Source of the DNA: a virus
Virus record (IMG/VR): IMGVR_UViG_3300031951_000024
Location: 1-64,000 of that record
Reading direction: 5' to 3' (one strand)
DNA: 64,000 nucleotides
The notes beneath the pieces are model-generated. The model searched no databases, was not told the origin of the DNA, and saw nothing but the letters and a program-made list of their open reading frames with translations. The translations under genes and the position numbers were made by a program. Below are positions 45,880 to 54,139 of this stretch, in pieces (position 1 is the first letter of the stretch; every line of letters begins with the position of its first letter).

Positions 45880-46170
45880 ATGAAAAAACAAATACGACTA
45901 ACGGAATCTGAATTGATAAACCTAATAGAAAAAATTGTTAAGGAGAACGAATACTCTGTTGAACCACAAATACCAACACAATCAAGGGAAAAGGATGTAA
46001 AACAAGTGTTTGGTCAAAAATATGGTGCCTACATTCCAATTGATGTTTTAAGGTATATGAGAAAAAGTCCAGCAAAAATATTTGCCAGACTATATGAAAT
46101 CTATGGTGATAAAGCATATGAATATCTAGATAAGGCAAAAAATAAAAATCTACCTGGAGACGATTTTTAA
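45880..46170 (+). CDS. Class B tagged small protein
   Basis: 96 aa. Tag MKKQIRLTESELINLIEKI, then V-K-E-N. The body is short and basic, VKQVFGQKYGAYIPIDVLRY, MRKSPAKIFARLYEIYGDKA, a helical module. The class B tag sits with the 15-nt box spacing, as for 48182 and 51243. Followed after 5 nt by a class A tagged gene. Confidence 0.65.
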   Translation: MKKQIRLTESELINLIEKIVKENEYSVEPQIPTQSREKDVKQVFGQKYGAYIPIDVLRYMRKSPAKIFARLYEIYGDKAYEYLDKAKNKNLPGDDF

Positions 46171-46175
46171 TTTAT

Positions 46176-46397
46176 ATGAAAAATTATATTATCACTGAAG
46201 GTCAACTTAAATATATTTTATCTGAGAACTCGGATAAAATAAAAAAAGGTATTGCCTTTAAAATCACACACGAAGATAATTTAGAACCAGTTTATGAATC
46301 AAAAATGATGACTTTTGACTCTGAAGTTGATTTTGAATCATTTAAAGATAACCTACCGGAAGATCAAGAAATTATCGGTATTATAGATATTGATTAA
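46176..46397 (+). CDS. Class A tagged small protein
   Basis: 73 aa. Tag MKNYIITEGQLKYILSENS, with I-T-E-G in place of I-T-E-S, and a second I-L-S-E. The body is acidic and beta-like (KIKKGIAFKITHEDNLEPVY, ending IIGIIDID). Unknown function. Two nt from the next gene. Confidence 0.6.
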   Translation: MKNYIITEGQLKYILSENSDKIKKGIAFKITHEDNLEPVYESKMMTFDSEVDFESFKDNLPEDQEIIGIIDID

Positions 46398-46399
46398 TT

Positions 46400-46918
46400 A
46401 TGGATAAATATAAAAAAGCCGGCTTCAAGTTACTTTTAAACCACATCAAAAAAAAGTATCCATTTGTAACTGGACTCAAACCTAATTTTGAAGCTTTTGA
46501 AAGATATGGAACTTTTTTATCTTTTGATATTGAGTTTGACTTAGTTAAATTTTATAAATCCGGAGCACCATTCCCAAAAAATTATATTGTAAATAAATCA
46601 TTATGGGAGATATTAGAGCAGGAGGGGTATTATTTAATGAGATATGTTGATGGATCAGCAGATGAAAACTATTCGTCAGATTATAATGCGGAATTTATAA
46701 AACATATGAATAGTTTTTACTCACACTTACCAGATTATATGAGGTATTCAATATTTGAAGGTTATTCAGATGATCAATTAGAAAAAGCGGTATCAATGAG
46801 TTTAGAAGGTGCAAAAAGATGGCAAAACGAAAAAGAACCAGTTAAAACGGAAATTTCTTACTGGCAACCAAAAGTTGATTTTGATAAACTTAATGAGATG
46901 GTAGAAAGTATTTATTAA
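46400..46918 (+). CDS. Unknown protein, untagged
   Basis: 172 aa. MDKYKKAGFKLLLNHIKKKY, then PFVTGLKPNFEAFERYGTFL, related to the class A protein at 40666. Residues 85-140 are helical (EFIKHMNSFYSHLPDYMRYS), ending with EKEPVKTEISYWQPKVDF. It may be the untagged version of a domain that elsewhere carries a tag. Unknown function. Confidence 0.6.
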   Translation: MDKYKKAGFKLLLNHIKKKYPFVTGLKPNFEAFERYGTFLSFDIEFDLVKFYKSGAPFPKNYIVNKSLWEILEQEGYYLMRYVDGSADENYSSDYNAEFIKHMNSFYSHLPDYMRYSIFEGYSDDQLEKAVSMSLEGAKRWQNEKEPVKTEISYWQPKVDFDKLNEMVESIY

Positions 46919-46919
46919 T

Positions 46920-47033
46920 ATGAAAAAAAAAGAATCAAAACCAAGAAACAAAAGAAACTTAAAAAAATTTCTTAAAAGACTTAAAAATAATGTTGAGTTA
47001 CTTAACAAGTATACAAAAGAATTAAAAAAATAA
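46920..47033 (+). CDS. Small very basic peptide
   Basis: 37 aa, nearly half Lys/Arg (MKKKESKPRNKRNLKKFLKR, then LKNNVELLNKYTKELKK), starting at the last base of the previous stop. It could bind nucleic acid, similar to very basic phage condensing peptides. Short and biased, so partly speculative. Confidence 0.4.
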   Translation: MKKKESKPRNKRNLKKFLKRLKNNVELLNKYTKELKK

Positions 47034-47036
47034 ATT

Positions 47037-47579
47037 ATGGGAAAAAAAATTATAATTTCTGAAAGTCAGCTAGAAAGACTAGCAAAATTAATTGCCGAAG
47101 CGGTATCTGGGTATGACGACATTGATACAATGATTATGCATGGAGGACATTCAATGATACTACTTCACGAAACTGGAAAGGACTTACTTAAAGTTTTACA
47201 AGGAATGCGTATTATGTTAAATGATGGTGACATTTCTAGTGTTGATTTAAAAGAAAATATAACCGCAGCAAACGATCTTATTGGTGAAATAGTTAAAATT
47301 ATGGAGATTGTCTTAAATGACTTTTCTGAAAAACTAACAATAGAAAAAGGTGAAATTTTAATTGATAAATTAAAATCTTTTACAAACAGAACAAGACCGC
47401 TTTTACGATTTGGGGATGAAGACTTAAATAAAAAACAAGTTATAAATAAAGTAACCAAGTTAGTTAATGATTTATTTGACGATTTTCTTAGTTATTATCA
47501 AGAGTTATTAAAAACACATACAACTTTTAAAAATAGAATTGATAAATTTAGACCACAGGCTAGACCGGAAGACAATTAA
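47037..47579 (+). CDS. Class A tagged helical protein
   Basis: 180 aa. Tag MGKKIIISESQLERLAKLI, then I-A-E-A, so an I-S-E and an I-A-E are both present. The body is wholly helical: MIMHGGHSMILLHETGKDLL, AANDLIGEIVKIMEIVLNDF and VTKLVNDLFDDFLSYYQELL. Possibly a four-helix bundle. No family recognised. Six nt before the next gene. Confidence 0.65.
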   Translation: MGKKIIISESQLERLAKLIAEAVSGYDDIDTMIMHGGHSMILLHETGKDLLKVLQGMRIMLNDGDISSVDLKENITAANDLIGEIVKIMEIVLNDFSEKLTIEKGEILIDKLKSFTNRTRPLLRFGDEDLNKKQVINKVTKLVNDLFDDFLSYYQELLKTHTTFKNRIDKFRPQARPEDN

Positions 47580-47585
47580 TTTTTT

Positions 47586-48143
47586 ATGAAAGTTATATTA
47601 TCTGAATCACAAATAAATAGAACACAAAAAATGATAATAAGTTCAGTTAATCAAATTGGGGTTATTAAGACTATGAAAAAATTTAATCTAAACTTAACTG
47701 GAATTAATAAAATTCTAAAAGATGTTGATTTAGAGGTTTTTGATTTAGATGTAGATAAAATTAGTGATATTATTATTCTTTTAATTCGTTATAAATTAAC
47801 TGAAGTTAATTTTATGTTTGATAACGTTGAAATTGTTTTTGGTAGTGATAGAAATTATTACGTAACTATTGAGATAAACGTTTTTACTGACAAAGAAATG
47901 ATTTCGTATTATGGTTATGCAACACCTTTTCTTGAAGGAGATGAAATGTTACCAATTGAAATTAGCGATAAATACGTACATAATAATAAAACAGAAGATG
48001 TTAAAAACTATAATATAGATTTTAAAAGTTATATTGATACACCAATGAATTTTAAAACATTCCAGGACCTTACAACTTGGGTTAAAGAAACATATCCTCA
48101 AATAATATATGAAGAAACAAAGAACTTAACTAAAAATATGTAA
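47586..48143 (+). CDS. Class A tagged protein with HTH-like motif (family H1)
   Basis: 185 aa. Tag MKVILSESQINRTQKM. SSVNQIGVIKTMKKFNLNLT aligns with 24790 and 27750 just after the tag, and YGYATPFLEGDEMLPIEISD is the shared C-terminal motif. Three members spread over 23 kb suggest functional diversification. DNA binding is a guess. Unknown function. Confidence 0.65.
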   Translation: MKVILSESQINRTQKMIISSVNQIGVIKTMKKFNLNLTGINKILKDVDLEVFDLDVDKISDIIILLIRYKLTEVNFMFDNVEIVFGSDRNYYVTIEINVFTDKEMISYYGYATPFLEGDEMLPIEISDKYVHNNKTEDVKNYNIDFKSYIDTPMNFKTFQDLTTWVKETYPQIIYEETKNLTKNM

Positions 48144-48161
48144 ATTTTCAATATAAACCCA

Positions 48162-48169
48162 ATATTTAT
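48162..48169 (+). promoter_or_regulatory. ATATTTAT box
   Basis: ATATTTAT, 12 nt before the ATG at 48182. Confidence 0.5.
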
Positions 48170-48181
48170 AAATAAAAATCA

Positions 48182-48901
48182 ATGAAAAGAATAATTACAC
48201 TTACAGAAACAGATCTTACAAGAATTGTAAGAAGAGTTATAGAAGAACAGACTTATAAGTTAAATTCCGACGGAACTTACACTTTAAAAAATACACAAAC
48301 ATTAAGCTTGGCTGGTACTGATGCTGATGATTTCACACAAAAAGCAACAATTGAAGGCAAACCAGTAACATTAACTGGTGATATGAAAGGTATTAAAATT
48401 AAAATCCCAACCGGTACTATTTTATCACCAGCTGCAGATGACAAACATATAATGTTTGATGGTCATATTGATTATACTCGCGGAAATGAAACTTTAACAC
48501 AAAAGTTAGACGGAAAATTTTCAATGACTTGTGGTGATGTTACAGGAATGCAAAGTGGTGGTAAAGGAACAATAATGTATCATAACAATAAAAAACTAGT
48601 AGCTCTTGGGTCACCAGAAGGATTTGTTAAAACAATTTTGACTTTATTTTGCGACGGAACAAAATTAAAGAAAAGACCAGTGGTTGATAACCAAATTGTC
48701 ATACCAGCTAACCAACATTGTACGCTAAGTGGTGATAAAGAATGGACTTACGCCTTTAAAAATAATAATTGGTACGCATCTAAAGATAAAGGTATAAAAT
48801 GGATTAAACTTGACTCTACAAAGTACGCTAGCGCTATTGAAAAATTAAAGTTAGGTGCTACCCGTAAAGATGGGTCTCCTTGTATGCAAACATTAGGATA
48901 A
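48182..48901 (+). CDS. Class B tagged protein, C-terminal domain shared with 44355
   Basis: 239 aa. Tag MKRIITLTETDLTRIVRRV, then I-E-E-Q. The central part is beta-rich with conserved Cys (SMTCGDVTGM, then LTLFCDGTKLKKRP). The C-terminal domain (HCTLSGDKEWTYAFKNNNWY, WIKLDSTKYASAIEKLKLGA) is homologous to 44355 and ends GSPCMQTLG. Same C-terminal domain, different tag class (B versus E): direct evidence that tags and bodies recombine. Confidence 0.7.
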   Translation: MKRIITLTETDLTRIVRRVIEEQTYKLNSDGTYTLKNTQTLSLAGTDADDFTQKATIEGKPVTLTGDMKGIKIKIPTGTILSPAADDKHIMFDGHIDYTRGNETLTQKLDGKFSMTCGDVTGMQSGGKGTIMYHNNKKLVALGSPEGFVKTILTLFCDGTKLKKRPVVDNQIVIPANQHCTLSGDKEWTYAFKNNNWYASKDKGIKWIKLDSTKYASAIEKLKLGATRKDGSPCMQTLG

Positions 48902-48911
48902 ACACATAAAT

Positions 48912-48944
48912 AAAAAAAAGGAGGTTTAAAACCTCCTTTTTTTT
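48912..48944. terminator. Bidirectional terminator
   Basis: A-run, GGAGGTTT, one-base loop region, AAACCTCC, T-run: symmetric between the convergent genes ending at 48901 and 48943. Confidence 0.85.
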
Positions 48945-49368
48945 ATTCTACCTCAACAACCTCAAGATCAAAAATTAATTTTTTACCAGCTAGTGGGTGA
49001 TTTGCGTCAATTACAACAACCTCATCTTGGATTTCAGTTACTTTTACAACACTTGGACCATTAGGACCCATAGTTTGAAGTAGGGCACCTACTTGAACCC
49101 CTTCAGGAACTTGTGTTTTTGGGACTGTAATAAACAAATCATCAACAACATCCCCATATGCTTCAGTATGTGGGATTTCAATTGTTTTTTTATCACCAAT
49201 AGTCATATCAATAAGACCGGACTCAAACCCAGGAATCAGCTGTCCTTGACCTAAAGTTGCTTTTAATGGTTCTCTACCCTCATTTAAAGAAGAATCAAAG
49301 ATAGAACCATCATCTAATCTCCCGGTGTAATGAACAGTCACCGTGCTGTTTGCGTTAACTTTACTCAT
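48943..49368 (-). CDS. FKBP-type peptidyl-prolyl isomerase, SlyD-like
   Basis: 141 aa. VTVHYTGRLDDGSIFDSS (10-27), then LGQGQLIPGFESGLIDMTIG (39-58) are FKBP signatures, and residues 64-125 form the insert-in-flap domain of SlyD-like proteins (HTEAYGDVVDD, ANHPLAGKKLIFDLEVVEV). It would assist proline isomerisation and folding in the cytoplasm. The His-rich tail of bacterial SlyD is absent. Untagged. It is rare in phages and is probably host-derived. Confidence 0.9.
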   Translation of the reverse strand: MSKVNANSTVTVHYTGRLDDGSIFDSSLNEGREPLKATLGQGQLIPGFESGLIDMTIGDKKTIEIPHTEAYGDVVDDLFITVPKTQVPEGVQVGALLQTMGPNGPSVVKVTEIQDEVVVIDANHPLAGKKLIFDLEVVEVE

Positions 49369-49422
49369 AATTTAATGTTTTAATCAATTTTAATTCTTTT
49401 ATATGTATTTGTAAATGTGTTT

Positions 49423-49701
49423 TTACTCATTTAAATCAAAAGATGACTTAATTATTATAGAATTACCCAATCCTACTACTTTCCAGGCTGTTTGAACACA
49501 TAAATTAACACCATCTGGGTATAAATCCTCCAATTTTTCCAAATTATCGGTATGTAAGGTAACATCTATAGCATATGAATCTGATTTTCTCACATAAAAC
49601 ACATTATTTATGTTAATTTTACTATTTTTACCAAAATATGACTCAATAGTCGGCCTTAACTGGGTATTTAGAAACTTTTGGAGTGTTTTTTTCTGTTTCA
49701 T
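49423..49701 (-). CDS. Unknown small protein
   Basis: 92 aa from the ATG at 49701. MKQKKTLQKFLNTQLRPTIE, then KININNVFYVRKSDSYAIDV and VCVQTAWKVVGLGNSIII-like C-terminus. It resembles conserved small phage proteins with alternating helix and strand. Untagged. Unknown function. Confidence 0.55.
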   Translation of the reverse strand: MKQKKTLQKFLNTQLRPTIESYFGKNSKININNVFYVRKSDSYAIDVTLHTDNLEKLEDLYPDGVNLCVQTAWKVVGLGNSIIIKSSFDLNE

Positions 49702-49793
49702 ACCTAAAATATAGTACAATTTATATAAAATGTCAGTATTTGTTTGACTTTTCCTATAAATTACCATATTTTTAGGTAAAATACAAGAAAATT

Positions 49794-50042
49794 ATGTTAT
49801 TTACAATCGTTTTAATCGTTTTTACGTTAATTTTGGGTACAATGACCCTTATGATGTACCTTTGGTGGAGAAAATATGGTAGAGATCTCTTTAAAACCAT
49901 AAAAAATATGGGAAATATGGTAAATTTTGGTAAAAATGACGCATTTTCGGCTAATTTTGGTAAAAAAATGCCAAATATTGATGAATATAAGCAACAAATC
50001 AAGATGTTACAGGATATTATGGGTAAAAAACCAAAAAAATAA
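49794..50042 (+). CDS. Small membrane protein with cytoplasmic tail
   Basis: 82 aa. One TM helix, TIVLIVFTLILGTMTLMMYL (4-23), then WWRKYGRDLFKTIKNMGNM and an amphipathic end, IDEYKQQIKMLQDIMGKKPK. A single span with a long basic tail resembles phage membrane proteins of unknown role. AT-rich upstream, no clear box. Confidence 0.55.
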   Translation: MLFTIVLIVFTLILGTMTLMMYLWWRKYGRDLFKTIKNMGNMVNFGKNDAFSANFGKKMPNIDEYKQQIKMLQDIMGKKPKK

Positions 50043-50135
50043 CCCATTTTTACTCTTTTTTAACCTAAAATAATGGGTTTTATTGTTAAAAAACACCGAT
50101 AAAACCCTTGTTTTTAGGCCATATTAGGTATAAAA

Positions 50136-50291
50136 TTACCCCTTTTTAGGTGTATTTTTAACCTCAATTTCGTATGGTCCAGAGGTTGCTTTGTAATTAT
50201 CGTATTTCCAGATGATAATACAATCATCATAAACAAAAGTTCTTTCGTATTTCTTTTGTTCTCCTTTGGTATTTGACTTACTTTTACTCAT
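50136..50291 (-). CDS. Conserved 51-aa protein
   Basis: 51 aa: MSKSKSNTKGEQKKYERTFV, then YDDCIIIWKYDNYKATSGPY and EIEVKNTPKKG. I recall similar short proteins in phage genomes. A terminator at 50305-50333 and a minus-strand TATATTTG at 50298-50305 lie directly upstream, so it is transcribed separately. Function unknown. Confidence 0.6.
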   Translation of the reverse strand: MSKSKSNTKGEQKKYERTFVYDDCIIIWKYDNYKATSGPYEIEVKNTPKKG

Positions 50292-50297
50292 AGTTTA

Positions 50298-50305
50298 CAA
50301 ATATA
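50298..50305 (-). promoter_or_regulatory. Host-type -7 box TATATTTG
   Basis: Minus-strand TATATTTG lies 6 nt before the ATG at 50291; no clear -33 TTG. Confidence 0.45.
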
Positions 50306-50333
50306 ATAAAAAACCCTCACATAATGAGGGTTT
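50305..50333 (-). terminator. Rho-independent terminator, minus strand
   Basis: On the minus strand AAACCCTCA, loop TTATG, TGAGGGTTT and T-run, placed after the gene ending at 50358. Confidence 0.8.
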
Positions 50334-50357
50334 AGCAAACAATTTTCCAGTAAATTT

Positions 50358-50594
50358 TTAATCTTTTTTAAATTTGTTCTTTGTAAACTTGTCAATTGAG
50401 GTCAATCCAAGACAACCAAAAGCAAGTAAAGCAACTGCGTCAACTAAAGCATCAGACGGTTTAATATCTCCGTGAGTAAAGGTGTTTATAACTAGAGCTA
50501 AAACAAGTCCTAGTGTACAAATCAACCCAGAAATTCTCTTTGTTGATACAACTCCGTGTTCATCCGTTAACATTTCTCTAAAAAATCCTTTCAT
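50358..50594 (-). CDS. Two-TM holin-like protein
   Basis: 78 aa. MKGFFREMLTDEHGVVSTKR precedes two hydrophobic helices: ISGLICTLGLVLALVINTF (21-39) and ALVDAVALLAFGCLGLTSI (48-66), then a basic tail KFTKNKFKKD. This is the layout I associate with a Bacteroidetes-phage holin-like family. No endolysin adjoins it here, in contrast to the candidate at the left edge. An ATATTTAT box lies 20 nt upstream. Confidence 0.6.
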   Translation of the reverse strand: MKGFFREMLTDEHGVVSTKRISGLICTLGLVLALVINTFTHGDIKPSDALVDAVALLAFGCLGLTSIDKFTKNKFKKD

Positions 50595-50614
50595 AATTAT
50601 TGTTTTTTATATCA

Positions 50615-50622
50615 ATAAATAT
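50615..50622 (-). promoter_or_regulatory. ATATTTAT box
   Basis: Minus-strand ATATTTAT, 20 nt before the ATG at 50594; spacing lies outside the two main classes. Confidence 0.35.
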
Positions 50623-50640
50623 TTACTTTTTAAAAAAAGA

Positions 50641-50669
50641 AAAGGGACAGTAGCGAATTGTCCCTTTTT
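50641..50669. terminator. Rho-independent terminator
   Basis: AAAGGGACA, loop GTAGCGAAT, TGTCCCTTTTT, flanked by A and T runs. Probably ends the minus-strand gene at 50707; the symmetric flanks may work on both strands. Confidence 0.75.
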
Positions 50670-50706
50670 GTTCGTTGCCTTAACGACAACGGTCCTAAAT
50701 AAACTC

Positions 50707-51243
50707 TTATTGTCCTTTAACTAGGTTAACGCATTGTTTTAAATACTCTTTAGCTCTTGGGGATGGAGTGTATTCGTCATCCTTAGTCTGTAGATTCAAA
50801 ATCCTTTCAATATCTTTAACAAGTTCTGTTCCGTGTTCGTTTTCTTTGTAAAGTTCAATGATTTTATCCATAGCTTTATGACATTCACCACTTGTTTCAT
50901 CGTAGTAGTTTTTATTTCTAAAACGATTTAAGTTATGCATTATATCATAAGCAAGATGAGATCCACCATCTTTTACATCTTTAAATAATCTAATGTTGTT
51001 TAAGATTCCTAACGTATCAACCATTGAGTTAACACCCATTCTTCTTTTTGTGATTCCAGGGGAATATTTAACATATTCATCGGCTTGACCAACAATTTCA
51101 TCAAGTGGGATTATGTTTTCCGGAATACATCTAGGTTTTGGTGGTTCTTTTTTACCTTTATTTGATTCTGGCTGCTCGTTTTCGCTAAGAACCTTCTTTA
51201 TCACCTTGACAAGATCATTTTCTGATAATCTAATTCTTTTCAT
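50707..51243 (-). CDS. Class B tagged protein, unknown body
   Basis: 178 aa. Tag MKRIRLSENDLVKVIKKVL, then S-E-N-E. The body has a Pro/Lys-rich linker (SNKGKKEPPKPRCIPENII), then helices (MVDTLGILNNIRLFKDVKDG, LAYDIMHNLNRFRNKNYYDE). It may be a small helical structural protein. A minus-strand ATATTTAT box sits 15 nt before the ATG. Confidence 0.7.
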   Translation of the reverse strand: MKRIRLSENDLVKVIKKVLSENEQPESNKGKKEPPKPRCIPENIIPLDEIVGQADEYVKYSPGITKRRMGVNSMVDTLGILNNIRLFKDVKDGGSHLAYDIMHNLNRFRNKNYYDETSGECHKAMDKIIELYKENEHGTELVKDIERILNLQTKDDEYTPSPRAKEYLKQCVNLVKGQ

Positions 51244-51258
51244 ATAATGATTTTAATA

Positions 51259-51266
51259 ATAAATAT
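51259..51266 (-). promoter_or_regulatory. ATATTTAT box
   Basis: Minus-strand ATATTTAT, 15 nt before the ATG at 51243. Confidence 0.5.
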
Positions 51267-51289
51267 CTTTTATTTAAATATTTTTCAAT

Positions 51290-51297
51290 GTATTTAT
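51290..51297 (+). promoter_or_regulatory. GTATTTAT box
   Basis: GTATTTAT, 23 nt before the ATG at 51321, a spacing outside the main classes. Confidence 0.35.
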
Positions 51298-51320
51298 AGA
51301 TATAAATATCACAATAAGGT

Positions 51321-51932
51321 ATGAATTTAGAAAATAATATAAAGAAAATACTTTCTGAGGAATTGGATTCTAAAATGGTATTAAAAGAATCGGTTGAAAT
51401 ATCAGATAATTTAAAATATCATTTAGACAATAAAATTACACTTTCGGAAAACGTTTTTAGAGTTTATTCCGAATCTTTTTTTGATTTAATTAATGAAGTT
51501 AGAAATCTTTATGAATTTGGTCTGATTGAATTAAATAAAGATGATAAATGGATTATTGAAAGTGATTTGGGTAAATCTATAACTCTTGATGATGGGAGAG
51601 TTGTTTATCTTGACGCTCCATTTGAAATTGAGGAAACTTTAACTGAAGTAAAACATCGTGGAAAAAATGTTAAATTAAATAGTCCATTTAGAACCCCAGG
51701 AGGACCAAAGAAATTTGCGGTATATGTTAAAACCCCGGGTGGTAATGTAAAAAAAGTTACTTTTGGAGATCCTAATTTGAGAGTAAGAAACGCAAGTAAA
51801 GCAAGAGCAAAGTCTTTTAGAGCAAGACATAAATGTGACCAAAAGAAAGATAGAACAACTGCCGGATACTGGAGTTGTAATGTCTCAAGATATAGAAAAA
51901 AACTTGGCTTAAAGTCATCAAGAAGTTGGTAA
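51321..51932 (+). CDS. Class C tagged protein with a conserved phage C-terminal domain
   Basis: 203 aa. Tag MNLENNIKKILSEELDS (L-S-E). Helical centre, then from residue 125 a basic domain, NSPFRTPGGPKKFAVYVKTP, GGNVKKVTFGDPNLRV, SFRARHKCDQKKDRTTAGYW, SCNVSRYRKK. The G-G-P-K-K-F-x-V-Y-V and S-F-R-A-R-H-x-C motifs recall a conserved domain in head genes of myophages, sometimes joined to the prohead protease; here no protease domain is seen. A head-assembly link would support the packaging hypothesis. Confidence 0.75.
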   Translation: MNLENNIKKILSEELDSKMVLKESVEISDNLKYHLDNKITLSENVFRVYSESFFDLINEVRNLYEFGLIELNKDDKWIIESDLGKSITLDDGRVVYLDAPFEIEETLTEVKHRGKNVKLNSPFRTPGGPKKFAVYVKTPGGNVKKVTFGDPNLRVRNASKARAKSFRARHKCDQKKDRTTAGYWSCNVSRYRKKLGLKSSRSW

Positions 51933-51938
51933 TACAAA

Positions 51939-53174
51939 ATGAATTTATTTGATAAATTTACAAACCCAAATTACATTAAAAAATTTAACTACTTTTTAAA
52001 AAAAGTGGTTGAGCCGGCTTTTAGTGAAAGGTATAAAAAAAATTATAGTGGTAAATTTGACTTTAGTTTATATGGAATTGACATAAAACCAAAGGAACCT
52101 TATATACCAGGTGAAGATTTTTCTGATTACAAGTCAGATGAGTTAGGGGTTACTTTTTTTATTGATAGCACATCAAACGATATACCTCAAAATTTTTTTT
52201 TAGAAGTAATGTTTGACAGAGGTTCAAAGATATTGGAGTTTAATCTGGATAATTACTTTGGATTGGGAGGCACCTTTATGGTGAATTTTTTATTTAATCA
52301 AAGACCACCCAACCCAATTACATATGTCACTGGGAATAACATCCAGGAAAAGGTTAACCCATCTGGAAGAGCCATAAAAAATATTTGTGATTCTGAAAAG
52401 TTTTGTAAGGCACAAGGAAAAATAACTTTTGGTCAACTAGAAGCAATATTTGAATCTGCAACAAGAAAAAGAATTTTTACACATCTTGGTGTTGGTGGGT
52501 ATAAAGCGACATTAAGATTATTACCCTGGTTTTTACCACAAATTGCATTAGCTGGAGCCGCCGCATCAATTACAAGGGCTATAAATAAAATTGTAAGACC
52601 GGCACTTGAGGATACTGAAAAATATAGAACCTGGTGGGGAAAGATGACCCTTAAGGCTTTTGATGTATTTGAGGGTGAACTAAACGTTGAGGATCCATTA
52701 TCTAAAATATTTTTTATATCGGACGGCCTTTTAGCTATGATTAGAGAAAACGACAAAATTCAATTTGCTAGGTATATTGCTGATATCGCAAGTACGAAAC
52801 CAGAAGATGAAGAGGTTCCGGAATACTTTGTTGAAAACGAATTAAGAAACTGGTTAAATGAAAAATATTTACTAGACCCCAAGTTAGGACCAAAACAACA
52901 AAATACAGATGACTTACCATTTGATGAGGTAAATGAAAGTGGTGTTAAACGTAGAACATTTAAAAGTGGTATAAATGAACACGAACTAAAATGGCATTTT
53001 GACGAAAGGGATAGAAAAGTAAAAGTTGTCAAATCAAATGGGTGGAAACTACAAATGGATAATGAAATACCAAAACAACTAAAGGAAGGGCAAACAATAT
53101 TTATCCCTAAAGGTGTTTACCACAGAGTAATCAAAGGTGATGGTGAACTAATTGTAAAAATTAAAGAATTTTAA
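51939..53174 (+). CDS. Unknown 411-aa protein with C-terminal cupin-like domain
   Basis: 411 aa, MNLFDKFTNPNYIKKFNYFL at the start and no tag core. The central region has hydrophobic helices (LLPWFLPQIALAGAAASITR), possibly membrane-associated. The C-terminal 55 residues resemble a cupin barrel: SNGWKLQMDNEIPKQLKEGQ, then FIPKGVYHRVIKGDGELIVK with the P-K-G-x-Y-H-R metal/ligand motif. It starts 7 nt after the previous stop and ends directly at the next gene. Function not assigned. Confidence 0.6.
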   Translation: MNLFDKFTNPNYIKKFNYFLKKVVEPAFSERYKKNYSGKFDFSLYGIDIKPKEPYIPGEDFSDYKSDELGVTFFIDSTSNDIPQNFFLEVMFDRGSKILEFNLDNYFGLGGTFMVNFLFNQRPPNPITYVTGNNIQEKVNPSGRAIKNICDSEKFCKAQGKITFGQLEAIFESATRKRIFTHLGVGGYKATLRLLPWFLPQIALAGAAASITRAINKIVRPALEDTEKYRTWWGKMTLKAFDVFEGELNVEDPLSKIFFISDGLLAMIRENDKIQFARYIADIASTKPEDEEVPEYFVENELRNWLNEKYLLDPKLGPKQQNTDDLPFDEVNESGVKRRTFKSGINEHELKWHFDERDRKVKVVKSNGWKLQMDNEIPKQLKEGQTIFIPKGVYHRVIKGDGELIVKIKEF

Positions 53175-54095
53175 ATGAGTAAAAGATTTGTCATAACAGA
53201 AAGTGAAAAAAACCACATAAAAAATTTATATGGTATTGTAACTGAACAGACCGAAAACTCTTGTCTTAAATTTGACGAATCATCAAAAACTAATGTTGTT
53301 GATTACGATGAAATTATTGCAAAGTACAAAACAAAGTTAAATACTGATGATTTAAATGTTGTTTTTTCAGGAATAAATAATGATATTCAGTTATTTGCAA
53401 CAAAATTAATTTCAGATGGGGTTGAAACTTATACGGCTTGCGAAATGGGACTCATTGCAATAAGACCAAGATTTAGAGATAAAAATATAATAATTATAAA
53501 CTCTATGCGACATACAATTTATTTTTTTGATAAAGAATTAAACGATGTGACGCCATATGAAGATTTACAAAAAAAATCCCCAATTCCAATTATTACCGGT
53601 AGAGAAAAACAAGCAACATCAGACGAATTTAAAAAATTTAATCTTTTAAATTTTGAAGAAAGAAGGGCTTATATTGCAAAATATAAAAATAAAAAAGTTA
53701 GTGATGTTTCCGATAAAGAGGTTTTTGAATTTAGTGGTGGAGCCTCTTTAAATCCTGGTATATATACAACAAGTAATTTAAGTGTTCCCTACACATATTT
53801 AAAAACATTAGATGGTAAGTTATTGTCACAAGCAATTCATAAAGTATTAAATGATCCAGAAAGAAAAGACGCATTAATTAAGGCAAAAGATAGAACAATT
53901 TTTGATTTAGATGATGAAAGTATAAATAAATCATCAAATTTATCATCCGGTTGTATAAATGTTCCAGAATGGGTAATTAACAATCCTAAATACCAAGAAT
54001 TAATGAAAATACCTTCATATGTTTTTAATCTTGCAGACATTGGGTCTTATTATGTACAAAATGGTGATTTTTGCTCTAGTAAAAATCAAACTTAA
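53175..54095 (+). CDS. Class A/E tagged L,D-transpeptidase-like (YkuD-type) protein
   Basis: 306 aa. Tag MSKRFVITESEKNHIKNLYG, then I-V-T-E-Q. The C-terminal half resembles a YkuD catalytic domain: IINSMRHTIYFFDKELNDV (strand with repeat of the fold), PIPIITGREK (138-145), then SSGCINVPEWV (257-267) with Cys260 as the candidate catalytic residue and His222 upstream. It would make or cut L,D cross-links in peptidoglycan. A packaged wall enzyme may help entry. The catalytic motif is shorter than in bacterial enzymes. Confidence 0.65.
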   Translation: MSKRFVITESEKNHIKNLYGIVTEQTENSCLKFDESSKTNVVDYDEIIAKYKTKLNTDDLNVVFSGINNDIQLFATKLISDGVETYTACEMGLIAIRPRFRDKNIIIINSMRHTIYFFDKELNDVTPYEDLQKKSPIPIITGREKQATSDEFKKFNLLNFEERRAYIAKYKNKKVSDVSDKEVFEFSGGASLNPGIYTTSNLSVPYTYLKTLDGKLLSQAIHKVLNDPERKDALIKAKDRTIFDLDDESINKSSNLSSGCINVPEWVINNPKYQELMKIPSYVFNLADIGSYYVQNGDFCSSKNQT

Positions 54096-54116
54096 ATTAT
54101 TTTTTTATAATCAAAT

Positions 54117-54124
54117 ATATTTAT
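54117..54124 (+). promoter_or_regulatory. ATATTTAT box
   Basis: ATATTTAT, 15 nt before the ATG at 54140. Confidence 0.5.
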
Positions 54125-54139
54125 AATAAAAGTTAAATT

